Position numbers and translations under genes: made by a program. From M55B127 sp035269185 (lineage in GTDB: Bacteria; Bacillota; Halanaerobiia; Halanaerobiales; M55B127), in assembly GCA_964430875.1 (NCBI GenBank), contig CAYSHP010000003.1:38794-102793 (forward strand): a stretch of 64,000 bases of DNA, written 5' to 3'. Of the stretch, positions 1-9,781 are shown one piece after another. Numbering within the stretch: position 1 is the first letter of the stretch; every line of letters starts with the position of its first letter. Below the pieces are notes generated by a model. The model worked only from the letters and a program-made list of their open reading frames with translations. It was not told where the DNA came from and did not search any database.

Positions 1-810
1 TCAGGTATAATTCTTTCTTTACTTAAATTATTTTTCACTAACTCTGCTAACTTTCTAGTTGCTTTCAACTTCTTTTTTATATTTATATCACGCGCCCTTG
101 CATCTAAAACCCCTATAAACAAATCACTACTCTCTTTTCCCGTTTTTAACTGGCCTTTTTTTCATTTTCTGTTAACTTTGCTAACTCTACTAAATACTTA
201 TTATTTACTTTTCTCACCTTATAAATAAGGTCTTTAGAATCTAAAACTTTAATATTTTCTACACCAGTTGATTTGAAAAATTTAGTTACTGCAAAACCTG
301 CCTCTAGCCCCAGTAATTAAAATTTTAATATTATCAATCTTTTCGTTAACAAGTTTGAGTGCATTAAATAAACCAGCTAAAACTACAATAGCAGTTCCAT
401 GCTGGTCATCATGAAAGATGGGAATATTAGTTTTTGCTTTTAGTTTTTCAACTATTTTAAAACAATAATGAACTTTAATATCCTATAGATTAATATCTTC
501 GATTGATTTACTGAGGTTTATAATATTTTGGACAAAATCATCTACAGAATTACCATTGATACATAAAGGACAGGCATCTACATTGGATTTTTTTAATAAA
601 ATGGTTTTTACCTCCATGAAAGCATCACTATTATTTTTTTATATAATCATAAATATTTTCTTAATCTTCATTAATTTTTTTAAAAACTTCAGTAACTTCT
701 GGTGTATATAATAGACTTAAATACTTTTTATTAGTAATCTTTTTTCTTTCAATAGATAATTTACCTTTTAAATTTTTGTGTAGTTTTATAGCCTAATTTT
801 TAAAGTTTAT
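1..810 (-). pseudogene. Decayed NAD-dependent malic enzyme (3' end runs off the window)
   Basis: Conceptual translation on the minus strand gives recognisable pieces of a malic enzyme in the correct order: the N-terminal block ending LSLLYTPEVTEV, the NVDACPLCINGN block, the PIFHDDQHGTAIV substrate/metal motif, the start of the Rossmann fold (KILITGA) and the C-terminal block LDARARDIN. Lesions seen: ATA at 808-810 where a start codon should be (a GGGG ribosome site precedes it), TAG at 793-795, in-frame TAA at 661-663, loss of the block that normally carries the VSDGSAVLGLG segment near 620-635, TAG at 483-485, a frameshift in the glycine-rich nucleotide loop near 300-315, and an internal deletion joining DLFIGV directly to LDARAR near 108-112. 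It lies directly behind the fumarase genes, so it was probably the third gene of a fumarate-to-pyruvate operon. It cannot encode an active enzyme. Confidence 0.88.
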
Positions 811-818
811 TTTTACCC

Positions 819-1361
819 CTATTGTTTATATTTTTTTTGACCTATTTTATATAAATCATTACCATAGATATCATTTACTACGACCAAAGGGAAATTATTA
901 ACTTTAAGCAGTCGAATAGCCTCTGTTTTAAGCTCAGGATATGCAACTACTTTTGATTCAATTATTTTTTTTGATAATAAGGCGGCTGCTCCTCCGATTG
1001 CTGCAAAATAAACAGCTTTATTCTTTTTTATTGAATCAATGACAGTATCTGAACGGGGTCCTTTCCCAATCATACCTTTTAACCCTTTTTTTAGTAAGGC
1101 AGGAGTATATTTGTCCATTCTATAACTAGTCGTTGGGCCACATGATCCAATTACCTGACCTTTTTTAGCTGGAGCTGGACCTGTATAGTAAATTACAGCC
1201 TCATTTATATCAATAGGCAGTTTTGACTCATTTTTTATTAAATTATAGAGTTTTTTATGGGCTTGATCTCGGGCTGTATATATATATCCATTTAATTTAA
1301 CTTCATCACCTGCCCTTAATTTTGCAACCTTTTTTTCAGTTAAAGGTGTTTCTAAATTCAT
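819..1361 (-). CDS. Fumarate hydratase class I, beta (C-terminal) subunit
   Basis: Encodes 180 residues, the usual size of the separate beta subunit of two-subunit iron-sulfur fumarases and L(+)-tartrate dehydratases. The GSCGPTTSYRMD motif near residue 72 is the family's substrate-binding signature, and an IGKG motif follows. With the alpha subunit upstream it should interconvert fumarate and malate in the cytoplasm. The start at 1361 has a GGTG ribosome site and lies 12 bases after the alpha subunit stop. Tartrate dehydratase cannot be excluded from sequence alone, but the dead malic enzyme downstream favours fumarase. Confidence 0.9.
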   Translation of the reverse strand: MNLETPLTEKKVAKLRAGDEVKLNGYIYTARDQAHKKLYNLIKNESKLPIDINEAVIYYTGPAPAKKGQVIGSCGPTTSYRMDKYTPALLKKGLKGMIGKGPRSDTVIDSIKKNKAVYFAAIGGAAALLSKKIIESKVVAYPELKTEAIRLLKVNNFPLVVVNDIYGNDLYKIGQKKYKQ

Positions 1362-1373
1362 TTTTTCACCAAC

Positions 1374-2204
1374 CTAAATTTCAATTGTAATATGTCGTGA
1401 GACATGACAGTTTATATTTACTGCAACAGGTAAAGATGCAATGTGGCAGGGGTAAGTTAAAACTTTAACATCAAGAGCAGTTATTTTGCCTCCTAAGCCC
1501 CCTGGTCCAATGCCTGTTTTATTTACATCTTTGAGAATGTCATCCTCAAATTCTTTGATTTCTTTATCATTACTTTCTTTTTTAATAAGTGCTCTTTTTG
1601 ATAAGTAGGCGGCTTTTTCAAAAGTGCCACCAATACCTACCCCTAAAATATAAGGTGGGCAAGCATTAGCACCTGCTTTTTTAACTGTATCTATTATAAA
1701 TTTTTTTATTTCCTTTTTTTCTACAGTAGGGTTAAACATCTTAATTTGACTCATGTTTTCGCTACCAGCCCCTTTAATTAAAACATGTAATTTTAATTGA
1801 TCACCCACTACATTTTCAGTATAAATTACCGCAGGGGTATTATCATCAGTATTTTCACGCTTAAAAGGATCTCCTACTACTGATTTTCTCAGATAACCTT
1901 CATTATATCCTATCTTTACACCGTAATTTATAGCATCTTTTAAATCTCCCTCAATATAAACTTCATTACCAATTTCAACAAAAACCACTACAATACCAGT
2001 ATCTTGACAAATTGGTAATTTTTCATTTTCAGCAATATCTGCATTTTTACTTATGTTTTTTAAAACATTTTTCCCGAGAGGGGATTTTTCTTTATCAATT
2101 GCCTTTTCAATTTTATTATAGATATTTTTGCCCAGAGAAAAATTAGCATTTTGAACTGCTTCACTAATTTCTTTAGTTATGATCTCACTATCTACTTTTC
2201 TCAT
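1374..2204 (-). CDS. Fumarate hydratase class I, alpha (N-terminal) subunit
   Basis: Encodes 276 residues and carries the catalytic 4Fe-4S cluster domain of class I fumarases. Cys66 (in CQDTG), Cys182 (in ACPPYILG) and a C-terminal cysteine, Cys253 or Cys266, are in the positions expected for cluster ligands. A GGGAG site six bases before the ATG supports the start. It lies 12 bases downstream of thiN and directly upstream of the beta subunit. Such enzymes are oxygen-sensitive in known family members, which suits an anaerobe. The alternative assignment is the alpha subunit of tartrate dehydratase. Confidence 0.9.
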   Translation of the reverse strand: MRKVDSEIITKEISEAVQNANFSLGKNIYNKIEKAIDKEKSPLGKNVLKNISKNADIAENEKLPICQDTGIVVVFVEIGNEVYIEGDLKDAINYGVKIGYNEGYLRKSVVGDPFKRENTDDNTPAVIYTENVVGDQLKLHVLIKGAGSENMSQIKMFNPTVEKKEIKKFIIDTVKKAGANACPPYILGVGIGGTFEKAAYLSKRALIKKESNDKEIKEFEDDILKDVNKTGIGPGGLGGKITALDVKVLTYPCHIASLPVAVNINCHVSRHITIEI

Positions 2205-2215
2205 AATTTACTCCC

Positions 2216-2869
2216 TTAACATTTTTCACAGACGAAGTATAATAAAATACCTGAACTTACTTCAATAACTGTTTTACTTTCCTTAATTACATTACTTAAT
2301 CCTCTACTGCTTGATCTTTCTATCCAATGATCATTTAATTCATATTTACAACCTTTTAATTTTTTTATCAAAACTCTATCACTAACAGAAAATAGTGATA
2401 GGGTATGATCTTTTTTATTATTAATTACTTTTTTTCCATCGACAATTCCTATCTCTAAACCGGGTTCAATTATTTTAGCTTCAATACCACTTTTTAAAGC
2501 ATATTCTAAAAGTAATATATTACCAAATTGTTGATCAATTCGACCTCCAGTGGCTCCAATGAAACTAATCTTTTTATAACCATTTTTAACACAAAAATCA
2601 ACTGATAATTCACCATCAGTTTTATCTTTGTCACTAGGAAACTCAAAAACTTCTCCATGGAATTTAGCAAGTGATTTAGAATCTCTATCAAGAGAGTCAA
2701 AATCTCCAATTAAGGTGTTTGGTTCTGTATCAACATAATTTTTTAAAAATTTATATCCACCATCAACAGCAATAATATTATCAAAGGAGTTAACTATTTC
2801 GGAATATTCCGTTTTTTTATCTTTAAATACTCCATTTAGAACAATTAGTACTTCTTCCAAAAGTATCAC
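2216..2869 (-). CDS. thiN: Thiamine pyrophosphokinase
   Basis: Encodes 217 residues of the thiamine diphosphokinase family, which transfers pyrophosphate from ATP to thiamine. The IGDFDSLD motif near residue 55 and the PSDKDKTDGELSV segment are the conserved ATP/Mg and thiamine-binding features, followed by a GATGGRIDQ motif. A small beta-rich C-terminal domain completes the usual length. The start is GTG and overlaps the rpe stop (TAGTG). An internal TTG four codons later is a possible alternative. The order prpC-prkC-rsgA-rpe-thiN is the standard Firmicute arrangement. Confidence 0.92.
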   Translation of the reverse strand: MILLEEVLIVLNGVFKDKKTEYSEIVNSFDNIIAVDGGYKFLKNYVDTEPNTLIGDFDSLDRDSKSLAKFHGEVFEFPSDKDKTDGELSVDFCVKNGYKKISFIGATGGRIDQQFGNILLLEYALKSGIEAKIIEPGLEIGIVDGKKVINNKKDHTLSLFSVSDRVLIKKLKGCKYELNDHWIERSSSRGLSNVIKESKTVIEVSSGILLYFVCEKC

Positions 2870-3516
2870 TAACCTTCCAAAATGCTTCTGAATTTATTTA
2901 TATTTTCAGCCGGGTTACCTTTAAAAATTGTAGAGCCACTTACTATAATATCAACACCTGCTTGCACAACTTTGTTTACATTATCAAAGTTTATACCACC
3001 ATCAATTTCTATTAAAGTTTCGCTCTCTATTTCATCTATCATCTTTTTTAATCTTTTTACTTTATCAATCATTTGGGGTATAAACTTCTGACCGCCAAAG
3101 CCTGGATTAACAGACATAATTAAAACTAAATCTACATCATCAATAATATTTTCAATAGTAGATAAAGAAGTGCCTGGATTTAAAGTAACACCCGCTTGAC
3201 AACCTTCATTTTTAATAATCTGAATAGCTCGATGAATATGATCAGTTGCTTCTACATGGACAGTTATTATATCACTGCCTGCTTTTGCAAAATCTTTAAT
3301 ATATTTTTCAGGATCAACAATCATCAGATGGGTATCAAAAATACTATCACTATAGGGTCTAATTGCCTCCACAACCATAGGACCATAAGTAATATTGGGA
3401 ACAAATCTCCCATCCATAATATCTAAATGTAAATATTTTGCACTTTTTACACTCTCTACTTCATTTTTTAATTGGCTAAAATCTGATGAAAGTATAGATG
3501 GAGCAAAATTAACCAT
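2869..3516 (-). CDS. rpe: Ribulose-phosphate 3-epimerase
   Basis: A TIM-barrel epimerase of the pentose phosphate pathway that interconverts ribulose 5-phosphate and xylulose 5-phosphate. Signature segments are HLDIMDGRFVPN near the N-terminus, TVHVEA, MSVNPGFGGQKF and the DGGIN phosphate-binding strand near the C-terminus. I place the start at the ATG at 3516 because AGAGG lies nine bases upstream; the ATG at 3525 would have no spacer. The start overlaps the end of rsgA, and the stop overlaps the thiN start, so the three are translationally linked. Confidence 0.95.
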   Translation of the reverse strand: MVNFAPSILSSDFSQLKNEVESVKSAKYLHLDIMDGRFVPNITYGPMVVEAIRPYSDSIFDTHLMIVDPEKYIKDFAKAGSDIITVHVEATDHIHRAIQIIKNEGCQAGVTLNPGTSLSTIENIIDDVDLVLIMSVNPGFGGQKFIPQMIDKVKRLKKMIDEIESETLIEIDGGINFDNVNKVVQAGVDIIVSGSTIFKGNPAENINKFRSILEG

Positions 3517-4372
3517 ATAAATCATCCTCTTTTTGCTGTAATTCTTTATAAATTTCTTTGTAACTATTATAACGATCTTGGGAAATTTCCCCTTTTTCTA
3601 AAGCATTTTTTACACTACAACCTGGTTCATGAGTATGGCTACATGTACTAAATTTACATTTGTTTTCATACTCTTCAAATTCGGGAAAATAGTACCTTAA
3701 TTCAGAAGAATCAATATTTTCTATATTTATGTTACTAAAACCTGGAGTATCAGCAACAAATCCTTTACTGGTTAAAGTAATTAATTCTACATGTTTTGTA
3801 GTGTGTTTACCTCTTTGTAGTTTTTCACTTACTTCTTTAGTAGGCAAATCAACGTCCTCTACTATACTATTAATTAAAGTAGACTTGCCACTACCACTCG
3901 GTCCGGCTATAACTGAAATGTTATTCTCCAATTTTTTATATAAATTATCTAGACCTAAATGTTTTTTCGCACTAATATAAGAGACATCATAGCCAATTTC
4001 TCTATAAATAGATAACTGATCTTTCAGTTCAGCTAAATCATCAATTAAATCAATCTTATTAAAAACTATTAGAGGTTTTAATGCTGAAGATTCAACCATT
4101 AAAATGAATCTATCTAATAGTTTTTTATCAATAAGAGGTTTTTTTAAAGAATGTAAAACAACTACCTGTTCAACATTCGCAACCTTTGGACGCATCAGAA
4201 GATTTTCTCTTTCTTTAACATCTTCTACTATTTTATCTTCTAGATTAATTTTAGCTATATCACCAGGATAAACTTTTTTTTGAATCTTACCTCTTATTCC
4301 ACATTTATGAACATCATTATTTGTTTTCACAAAAAAGAATCCACCCAATGTTTTTGTAATAATACCTTCCAT
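3509..4372 (-). CDS. rsgA: Ribosome small subunit-dependent GTPase A
   Basis: A circularly permuted GTPase for late 30S subunit assembly. From the N-terminus there is an OB fold, then G4 (FNKIDL), then the G1 P-loop GPSGSGKST, then G3 (DTPGF), and finally a zinc-binding domain with the CKFSTCSHTHEPGC cluster. The GTP motifs come in the permuted order typical of the family. The ATG at 4372 has a perfect AGGAGG site five bases upstream. A longer reading frame begins at 4402 but would overlap the end of prkC and lacks a site. Confidence 0.95.
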   Translation of the reverse strand: MEGIITKTLGGFFFVKTNNDVHKCGIRGKIQKKVYPGDIAKINLEDKIVEDVKERENLLMRPKVANVEQVVVLHSLKKPLIDKKLLDRFILMVESSALKPLIVFNKIDLIDDLAELKDQLSIYREIGYDVSYISAKKHLGLDNLYKKLENNISVIAGPSGSGKSTLINSIVEDVDLPTKEVSEKLQRGKHTTKHVELITLTSKGFVADTPGFSNINIENIDSSELRYYFPEFEEYENKCKFSTCSHTHEPGCSVKNALEKGEISQDRYNSYKEIYKELQQKEDDLYG

Positions 4373-4391
4373 TAAAAACCTCCTGTTTATT

Positions 4392-6350
4392 TTATTTATC
4401 AATTTCTTGTGATTTAATTAATTCACCATCACGATATATTTCTAAGACAGTTGGTCCTACACTATAAATTGTCTCATTTACATACTCTCCGGGGTTATGA
4501 GTTTTTTGATAAGCGACCTCTTCCCCATTACTATCTTTAACCACAATTTTAATTTCTTGCTCATTATTACCAACTATATTTATACCAATATTGGTCTTAT
4601 GTTCTTCAAAATTACCATTGTTAACTAATCCTGTACTTATACCTAAGTCAACAGTTGAATTTTCAGGAACGTTCTCACCAGCTTTATATTGTTGATTTTT
4701 GACCAATCCTTCTTCATATCTCGTAGATTTATTATAATTTAATTTACCTACTTTTAGCCCATTACGCTGGATTAAATTAAAAGCTCTCTCTTTTTCTACC
4801 CCTAAAAGAGAGGGCATTGTTACCATGATAGGTTGAGGGCCTTTGCTTACTACTAGTTGAACCTGGGTATTTATTTCAATTTCACTACCCGGTTCAGGAG
4901 ATTGAGATATTATAAAATTTTCTCTTAGCTTTTCACTATATTCATATGTTATTTCCTTTAAAGATAAGCCTAAATTATCCAAAATTACTTCAGCTTCTCT
5001 TAATGGTCTATTACTAAAATCTGGTAGTTCAACAATTTTAGGTCCTTTACTTACCGTAACTACAACTTTTCGGGTTTGTTTTATTCTTTCACCTGGTTTC
5101 GGTTCTTGGGAAACCACATAACCTTTTCCAATTTCATTATGAAAAACTGATTCTTCTGATTTTTCCAAACTTAATCCTTGCTGAGAAGCAATATCTTGTG
5201 CTTCATTGTATTCTTTTTCTACTAAATCGGGAACCTTAACAATTGGCACTTCAGTATATACTTTAAAGAAATATACTAGCCCAAATACAGAAGCTGAAGC
5301 AAATAATATTACTACTAAAGCCCAAATTAGCCATTTATTAATTTTTGATTTTTTCTTTTTCTCTTTAGTAAAGTAACTTTTATCAGTTTCTAAAGTTTTT
5401 GAAAGATCTTTTTTGTTTTCAGCATTACCTTGCTTATTATCTAAACCCTCTTTTTTTATATCGGATTTTTTTAAAACTTTTGTTTGACTTTGCTTTTCAC
5501 TATCCTCTTCATTAAAACTTTCATTAACTTCTATGTTTTTTATTGTATTAACAATTTCTTCTCTTAATTGTTTGGCACTAACATGTCTATCTTCAGGTTC
5601 TTTAGATAAGGTCTTCATAACCAATTCATTAACTTCTTTAGGTACAGATGGGAGAACCTCTTTTAACTCTTTAGGTTCTTCTTGAATATGCTTTAAAGCC
5701 ACTGAAATAGGGCTTTCACCGTTAAAGGGTACTTTACCATAAAGCATTTCATAGAGAACTACACCAATTGAATAAATATCAGAATATGTATTTATTTCTT
5801 TACCTTGTGCTTGTTCAGGTGAAAAATAATGAGCACTTCCCATTATAGTATCAGTAATTGTCATCGTTGATGATGTAACCGCTCTAGCAATCCCAAAGTC
5901 TGTAACTTTAACTTGATTATTATCAGTGATTAAAATATTATGTGGTTTTATGTCACAATGTATAATATTATTTTCATGGGCAACTTCCACACCTGCTGTA
6001 ACCTGATTAGCTATATCTAAGGCTTCTACTACAGAAAGCTTTCCTCTTTTTTGAATTAAACTTTTTAAATCTTTACCTTCTATATATTCCATAACTAAAT
6101 AGAGGCTATTTTCGCTTTCTACAATATCATAGATGCTCACAACATTTGGATGTGTGATTCTAGCAACAGCCTTTGCTTCATGGCGGAATTTATTTATAAA
6201 ATCTTCATCAGAAACAAACTCCGGTCTCAACATTTTAATAGCAACTTTTCGGTCAAGTAAAATATCTTGAGCTTCATAAACTAAAGCCATTCCACCACTA
6301 CCACGCTGCTTTTTTATTTTATATCTATCATTTAATAGTTTACCAATCAT
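4392..6350 (-). CDS. prkC: Serine/threonine protein kinase with PASTA domains
   Basis: A 652-residue membrane kinase of the PrkC/PknB/Stk1 type. Residues 1 to about 270 are a Hanks-type kinase domain with glycine-rich loop GSGGMA, VAIKML lysine, catalytic loop HCDIKPHN and DFG. The arginine of the usual HRD motif is cysteine here. A charged linker leads to one membrane helix near residues 342-364. Outside it are three PASTA repeats, which bind muropeptides or lipid II in studied relatives, and a further C-terminal domain of about 70 residues. The antagonist phosphatase prpC lies just upstream. GAGGTG before the ATG supports the start. Confidence 0.96.
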   Translation of the reverse strand: MIGKLLNDRYKIKKQRGSGGMALVYEAQDILLDRKVAIKMLRPEFVSDEDFINKFRHEAKAVARITHPNVVSIYDIVESENSLYLVMEYIEGKDLKSLIQKRGKLSVVEALDIANQVTAGVEVAHENNIIHCDIKPHNILITDNNQVKVTDFGIARAVTSSTMTITDTIMGSAHYFSPEQAQGKEINTYSDIYSIGVVLYEMLYGKVPFNGESPISVALKHIQEEPKELKEVLPSVPKEVNELVMKTLSKEPEDRHVSAKQLREEIVNTIKNIEVNESFNEEDSEKQSQTKVLKKSDIKKEGLDNKQGNAENKKDLSKTLETDKSYFTKEKKKKSKINKWLIWALVVILFASASVFGLVYFFKVYTEVPIVKVPDLVEKEYNEAQDIASQQGLSLEKSEESVFHNEIGKGYVVSQEPKPGERIKQTRKVVVTVSKGPKIVELPDFSNRPLREAEVILDNLGLSLKEITYEYSEKLRENFIISQSPEPGSEIEINTQVQLVVSKGPQPIMVTMPSLLGVEKERAFNLIQRNGLKVGKLNYNKSTRYEEGLVKNQQYKAGENVPENSTVDLGISTGLVNNGNFEEHKTNIGINIVGNNEQEIKIVVKDSNGEEVAYQKTHNPGEYVNETIYSVGPTVLEIYRDGELIKSQEIDK

Positions 6351-6367
6351 ATTGACACCTCATATAA

Positions 6368-7078
6368 TTATAACTTTCCCATTATAATAGTAATATTATC
6401 TGTACCACCATTTTTTAAAGCCTTAGAACCTAATTCTTCTATAATTTCTTTTAAACTTTTATCTTTTTTTAATACTTCTTCGATATTTTCAAACCTAATC
6501 ATATCACTTAGTCCATCTGAACAGAGCATTATGATATCTTTTTTAGTTATATCTAATTCATTAGTTTGAATTTTCAAATCTTTATCAATACCAAGAGCCT
6601 GAGTAATTATATTTTTTTGAGGATGGTCAAAGGCTTCAGCCGGTTTAATTGAATTATTGTCAATTAAATCATTAACAAGAGAATGATCTTTCGTGATTTG
6701 TTTTAACTCATCATTAAAAAGATAAATTCTACTATCCCCAACATGACCATAAAAAAGTTTATTATTGATAAGTAGACTCAAGGTTAAAGTAGTTCCCATA
6801 TCCTGAAAATCCTTATCTTCTTTTGCATGGTCAATAATATTTTTATTAGCCTCATTAATAGCAGATTTTATTTGGGAAATAATATTGTCATTGAAATCAA
6901 AATCATATTCTCTAATACTTTCTACTGCAATTTCACTTGCTATTTCTCCTGCATTATGACCTCCCATTCCATCAGCTACAGCTAAAATAGCAACATCATT
7001 TTCAGGTTGCAGTATTAAGTAACTATCTTCATTTTTTTGGCGATTATTACCGATATTGGTAAAGATATGAAAACTCAT
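6368..7078 (-). CDS. prpC: PP2C-type serine/threonine phosphatase
   Basis: Encodes 236 residues of the PPM/PP2C family that reverses PrkC phosphorylation. Metal-binding motifs are visible in order: the NEDS segment near residue 17, ADGMGGH near 37, GDSRIYL near 118, CSDGLSDMI near 187 and GGTDNIT near the C-terminus. No membrane segment is seen, so it is cytoplasmic. It sits 17 bases before prkC and only two bases after rlmN, the standard Firmicute arrangement. GGAGG precedes the ATG. Confidence 0.95.
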   Translation of the reverse strand: MSFHIFTNIGNNRQKNEDSYLILQPENDVAILAVADGMGGHNAGEIASEIAVESIREYDFDFNDNIISQIKSAINEANKNIIDHAKEDKDFQDMGTTLTLSLLINNKLFYGHVGDSRIYLFNDELKQITKDHSLVNDLIDNNSIKPAEAFDHPQKNIITQALGIDKDLKIQTNELDITKKDIIMLCSDGLSDMIRFENIEEVLKKDKSLKEIIEELGSKALKNGGTDNITIIMGKL

Positions 7079-7080
7079 AA

Positions 7081-8139
7081 TTAACCTCCATTTTTATAAC
7101 TTGCTCTCAACTGACCACAGGCAGCTTTTATATTAGTTCCTTTTTCAATTCTTATAGTAACAGGAATATTGTTCTTTTCCAAATTTTCCTTGAAAAAATT
7201 TATAATACTTTCATTAGGCCTTTCAATATTTAATTCCGGTACGGGATTTACCGGAATTAAATTAACATGCACTAACTTATTTTTGAGTAATGAGGCCAAC
7301 TGTTTCGCATGAATTTTTTTATCGTTTAGATCCTTCATTAACACATATTCAAAGGTTACTCTTCTATTTGTCTTATTAATATAGTATTCAACAGCCTTCA
7401 TTAACTGCTGTAAATTATATTTTTTATTGATGGGCATCAGATAATCTCTTAACTCGTCATTAGGAGCATTTAATGATATAGCAAGACCAATTTGTTGGTT
7501 TTCATCTGCTAATTTTTTAATTTTATCAATAATACCCGAGGTAGAAATTGTCATTTTCCGCATACCAATATTTAAACCTTTATTTTCATTTAAAATGGAC
7601 ACAGAATTCATAACATTTTTATAATTTAAAAATGGTTCTCCCATCCCCATAAATACAATATTAGTAATTGCTTTATCTTTAAAATCATCTTCACTAATAT
7701 CAATTTGTATTTTTAAAATTTGTTCAATTATTTCACCTGTTGTTAAATCTCTTTTTAAACCACCAATACCTGTGGCACAAAATTTACAACCTATTGAACA
7801 GCCGATTTGACTTGAAACACAGATAGAAAATCTGTTTTCATTTTTATAAGGTAAAAAAACGCTTTCTACTAGTTTATTATCATGAGTCTTCCATAGATAC
7901 TTTTGGGTTCCATCTTCCGCAATCAATTTTTTATCTAAATTAAACTTAGTTAATTCATATAATGAATCTAAAGTATCAATTAGACTATTAGGCAAATTAC
8001 TCATCTTTGCAAAATCTAAAATTCCATTTTTATATATCCAGTTATATACTTGTTTGGCTCTATAAGTTGGAATATTTTTATCTTGAAAGTCTTGCTTTAA
8101 TTCAGTTAAATTAAAGCTTAAAATATGATCCTTATTCAT
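7081..8139 (-). CDS. rlmN: Dual-specificity 23S rRNA/tRNA adenine-C2 methyltransferase
   Basis: A radical SAM enzyme that methylates A2503 of 23S rRNA and A37 of some tRNAs. The cluster motif CSIGCKFC is present near residue 115 of the shorter form, followed by GMGEP. A C-terminal cysteine in KAACGQLR matches the catalytic cysteine that forms the covalent intermediate. I prefer the ATG at 8139, whose codon overlaps the end of the upstream peptidase gene; the TTG at 8166 would overlap it by 35 bases. No strong ribosome site is visible, so translational coupling is likely. In many relatives rsmB precedes this gene; here it does not. Confidence 0.94.
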   Translation of the reverse strand: MNKDHILSFNLTELKQDFQDKNIPTYRAKQVYNWIYKNGILDFAKMSNLPNSLIDTLDSLYELTKFNLDKKLIAEDGTQKYLWKTHDNKLVESVFLPYKNENRFSICVSSQIGCSIGCKFCATGIGGLKRDLTTGEIIEQILKIQIDISEDDFKDKAITNIVFMGMGEPFLNYKNVMNSVSILNENKGLNIGMRKMTISTSGIIDKIKKLADENQQIGLAISLNAPNDELRDYLMPINKKYNLQQLMKAVEYYINKTNRRVTFEYVLMKDLNDKKIHAKQLASLLKNKLVHVNLIPVNPVPELNIERPNESIINFFKENLEKNNIPVTIRIEKGTNIKAACGQLRASYKNGG

Positions 8140-8818
8140 CGCTACCCAACCCAAATAAAACAACAATTCTTATCAGGTTTACCAAGGCCACTAAAGTAGC
8201 AGACACATATGTGAATGCAGCTGCTCTTAATACCTTTTTAGCACCTTTTAATTCTTTTTGATTCAAAATGTTATTTCTTTTTAACATTGATAAAGCCCTA
8301 TTACTAGCATTAAATTCAACAGGTAATGTTACTAAATGAAAAACAAAAGCACCTAAAAACATGATAAACCCAAGTGCAATCATTACCTGTGATTGCAGGA
8401 AAAATCCAATGATAGCCATTGGTAAACCCCAATTAGAACCAATACTTGCGGCAGGTACTATTTTAGCTCTAATTTTAAGTGGAGTATATCCTTTCGCATC
8501 TTGTATTGCATGGCCAGCCTCATGGGCTGCAACTCCAATTGCAGCTATAGATTTACTATTATAAATACTTTGTGATAGGTTCAGTACTTTATCTCTCGGA
8601 TCATAGTGGTCACTTAACTCTCCCTGAATCTTTTTTATACTTACATCATTAATTCCATTTTGAGATAATAGTTCACTGACAATATCTGCAGCTGTTCGAT
8701 TAACATTTGAATTTATTTTTGAATACTTATTAAAAGTACTTTTAACCTTATATTGAGCATACATGGCAATTAACAACACGGGTATCAACATCAAAATTGT
8801 TGGGTCATAAAAAAACAT
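8132..8818 (-). CDS. Membrane zinc metallopeptidase, YugP family
   Basis: A predicted integral membrane protease of about 228 residues. It has an N-terminal membrane helix, then the zinc motif HEAGH (in AAHEAGHAIQ), and then hydrophobic segments that should cross the membrane two or three more times. The substrate is not known. The ATG at 8818 is chosen because GGGAG lies about nine bases upstream; an earlier TTG at 8824 is too close to that site. The gene sits between fmt and rlmN, a position occupied by this family in many clostridia. Confidence 0.88.
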   Translation of the reverse strand: MFFYDPTILMLIPVLLIAMYAQYKVKSTFNKYSKINSNVNRTAADIVSELLSQNGINDVSIKKIQGELSDHYDPRDKVLNLSQSIYNSKSIAAIGVAAHEAGHAIQDAKGYTPLKIRAKIVPAASIGSNWGLPMAIIGFFLQSQVMIALGFIMFLGAFVFHLVTLPVEFNASNRALSMLKRNNILNQKELKGAKKVLRAAAFTYVSATLVALVNLIRIVVLFGLGSDE

Positions 8819-8833
8819 AATCAACCACTCCCT

Positions 8834-9772
8834 TTAGTTCTCTAACTTTGTTCCTTCTTCAATTTCATATCCTCTTAAAAAGTCTTCTGTAGGCATTTTC
8901 TTTTTACCCGCTAATTGTAATTTTTTAATTTTTAAAAGTCCATCACCGGTCTGAATAAACAAACCTTCGGCTGGATTTGCTTTAATCACTGTGCCAGCCT
9001 CTTTATTGGTAGTTTCATCAATAGGCTTTACTTCAAATATTTTTAATAATTTTCCATTTAGATAAGTAAAAGAGCCCGGCCAGGGGTTCATCCCCTTTAC
9101 AAAATAGTATAAATCTTGACTCGACTTTGACCAGTCTATAAGGCCATCATCTTTACTTAACTGACTGGTATAATTAGCTTTATCCTCATTTTGTTTCAAT
9201 CTAGAAACTGAACCATTTTCTATTTTTATTAAAGTTTCTTTTAAAAGCTCAGCTCCCTCTTCAGCTAATTTATCATGTAGATCACCAGCATTATATTCGT
9301 TTTTTATTTTAACTTTTTTTTGAAAAATTATATCACCGGTATCTAATCCTTCATCCATAAACATAGTTGTTACACCAGTAATTTCTTTACCATCTATTAT
9401 TGCCTGTTGTATAGGACTAGAACCCCTATATTCAGGTAATAAGGAAGCGTGTAGGTTTATACATCCATACTTTGGTAATTCTAATACTTCTTTTGATAAT
9501 ATTTGCCCATAAGCTACTACAACAATTGCATCAAGATCTTTTTTATTTAATTTTTTTATAAAATCTTTATCATTAATATTCTCAGGTTGTAAAACCTCTA
9601 AATCATATTTCAAAGCAGCTTTTTTTACAGGGGTATATCTTACTTTTTTCCCCCGGCCGCGTCGCCGATCTGGTTGAGTAATTACGGAATCAATATTTAT
9701 TTGAGCTTCTTTAATTAATCCTTTTAAACTTGGAACAGCAAAACCTGGCGTTCCAGCAAATACTATTTTCAT
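8834..9772 (-). CDS. fmt: Methionyl-tRNA formyltransferase
   Basis: Encodes 312 residues, normal for the family. It formylates initiator Met-tRNA using 10-formyl-tetrahydrofolate. Visible motifs are the N-terminal FAGTPGFAVP, the catalytic HASLLPEYRG segment near residue 109 and the MDEGLDTGD segment near 143, followed by a C-terminal OB-like tRNA-binding domain. It lies nine bases downstream of def, the deformylase that removes the group it adds. A GGAG site precedes the ATG. Confidence 0.96.
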   Translation of the reverse strand: MKIVFAGTPGFAVPSLKGLIKEAQINIDSVITQPDRRRGRGKKVRYTPVKKAALKYDLEVLQPENINDKDFIKKLNKKDLDAIVVVAYGQILSKEVLELPKYGCINLHASLLPEYRGSSPIQQAIIDGKEITGVTTMFMDEGLDTGDIIFQKKVKIKNEYNAGDLHDKLAEEGAELLKETLIKIENGSVSRLKQNEDKANYTSQLSKDDGLIDWSKSSQDLYYFVKGMNPWPGSFTYLNGKLLKIFEVKPIDETTNKEAGTVIKANPAEGLFIQTGDGLLKIKKLQLAGKKKMPTEDFLRGYEIEEGTKLEN

Positions 9773-9781
9773 AATATAATA

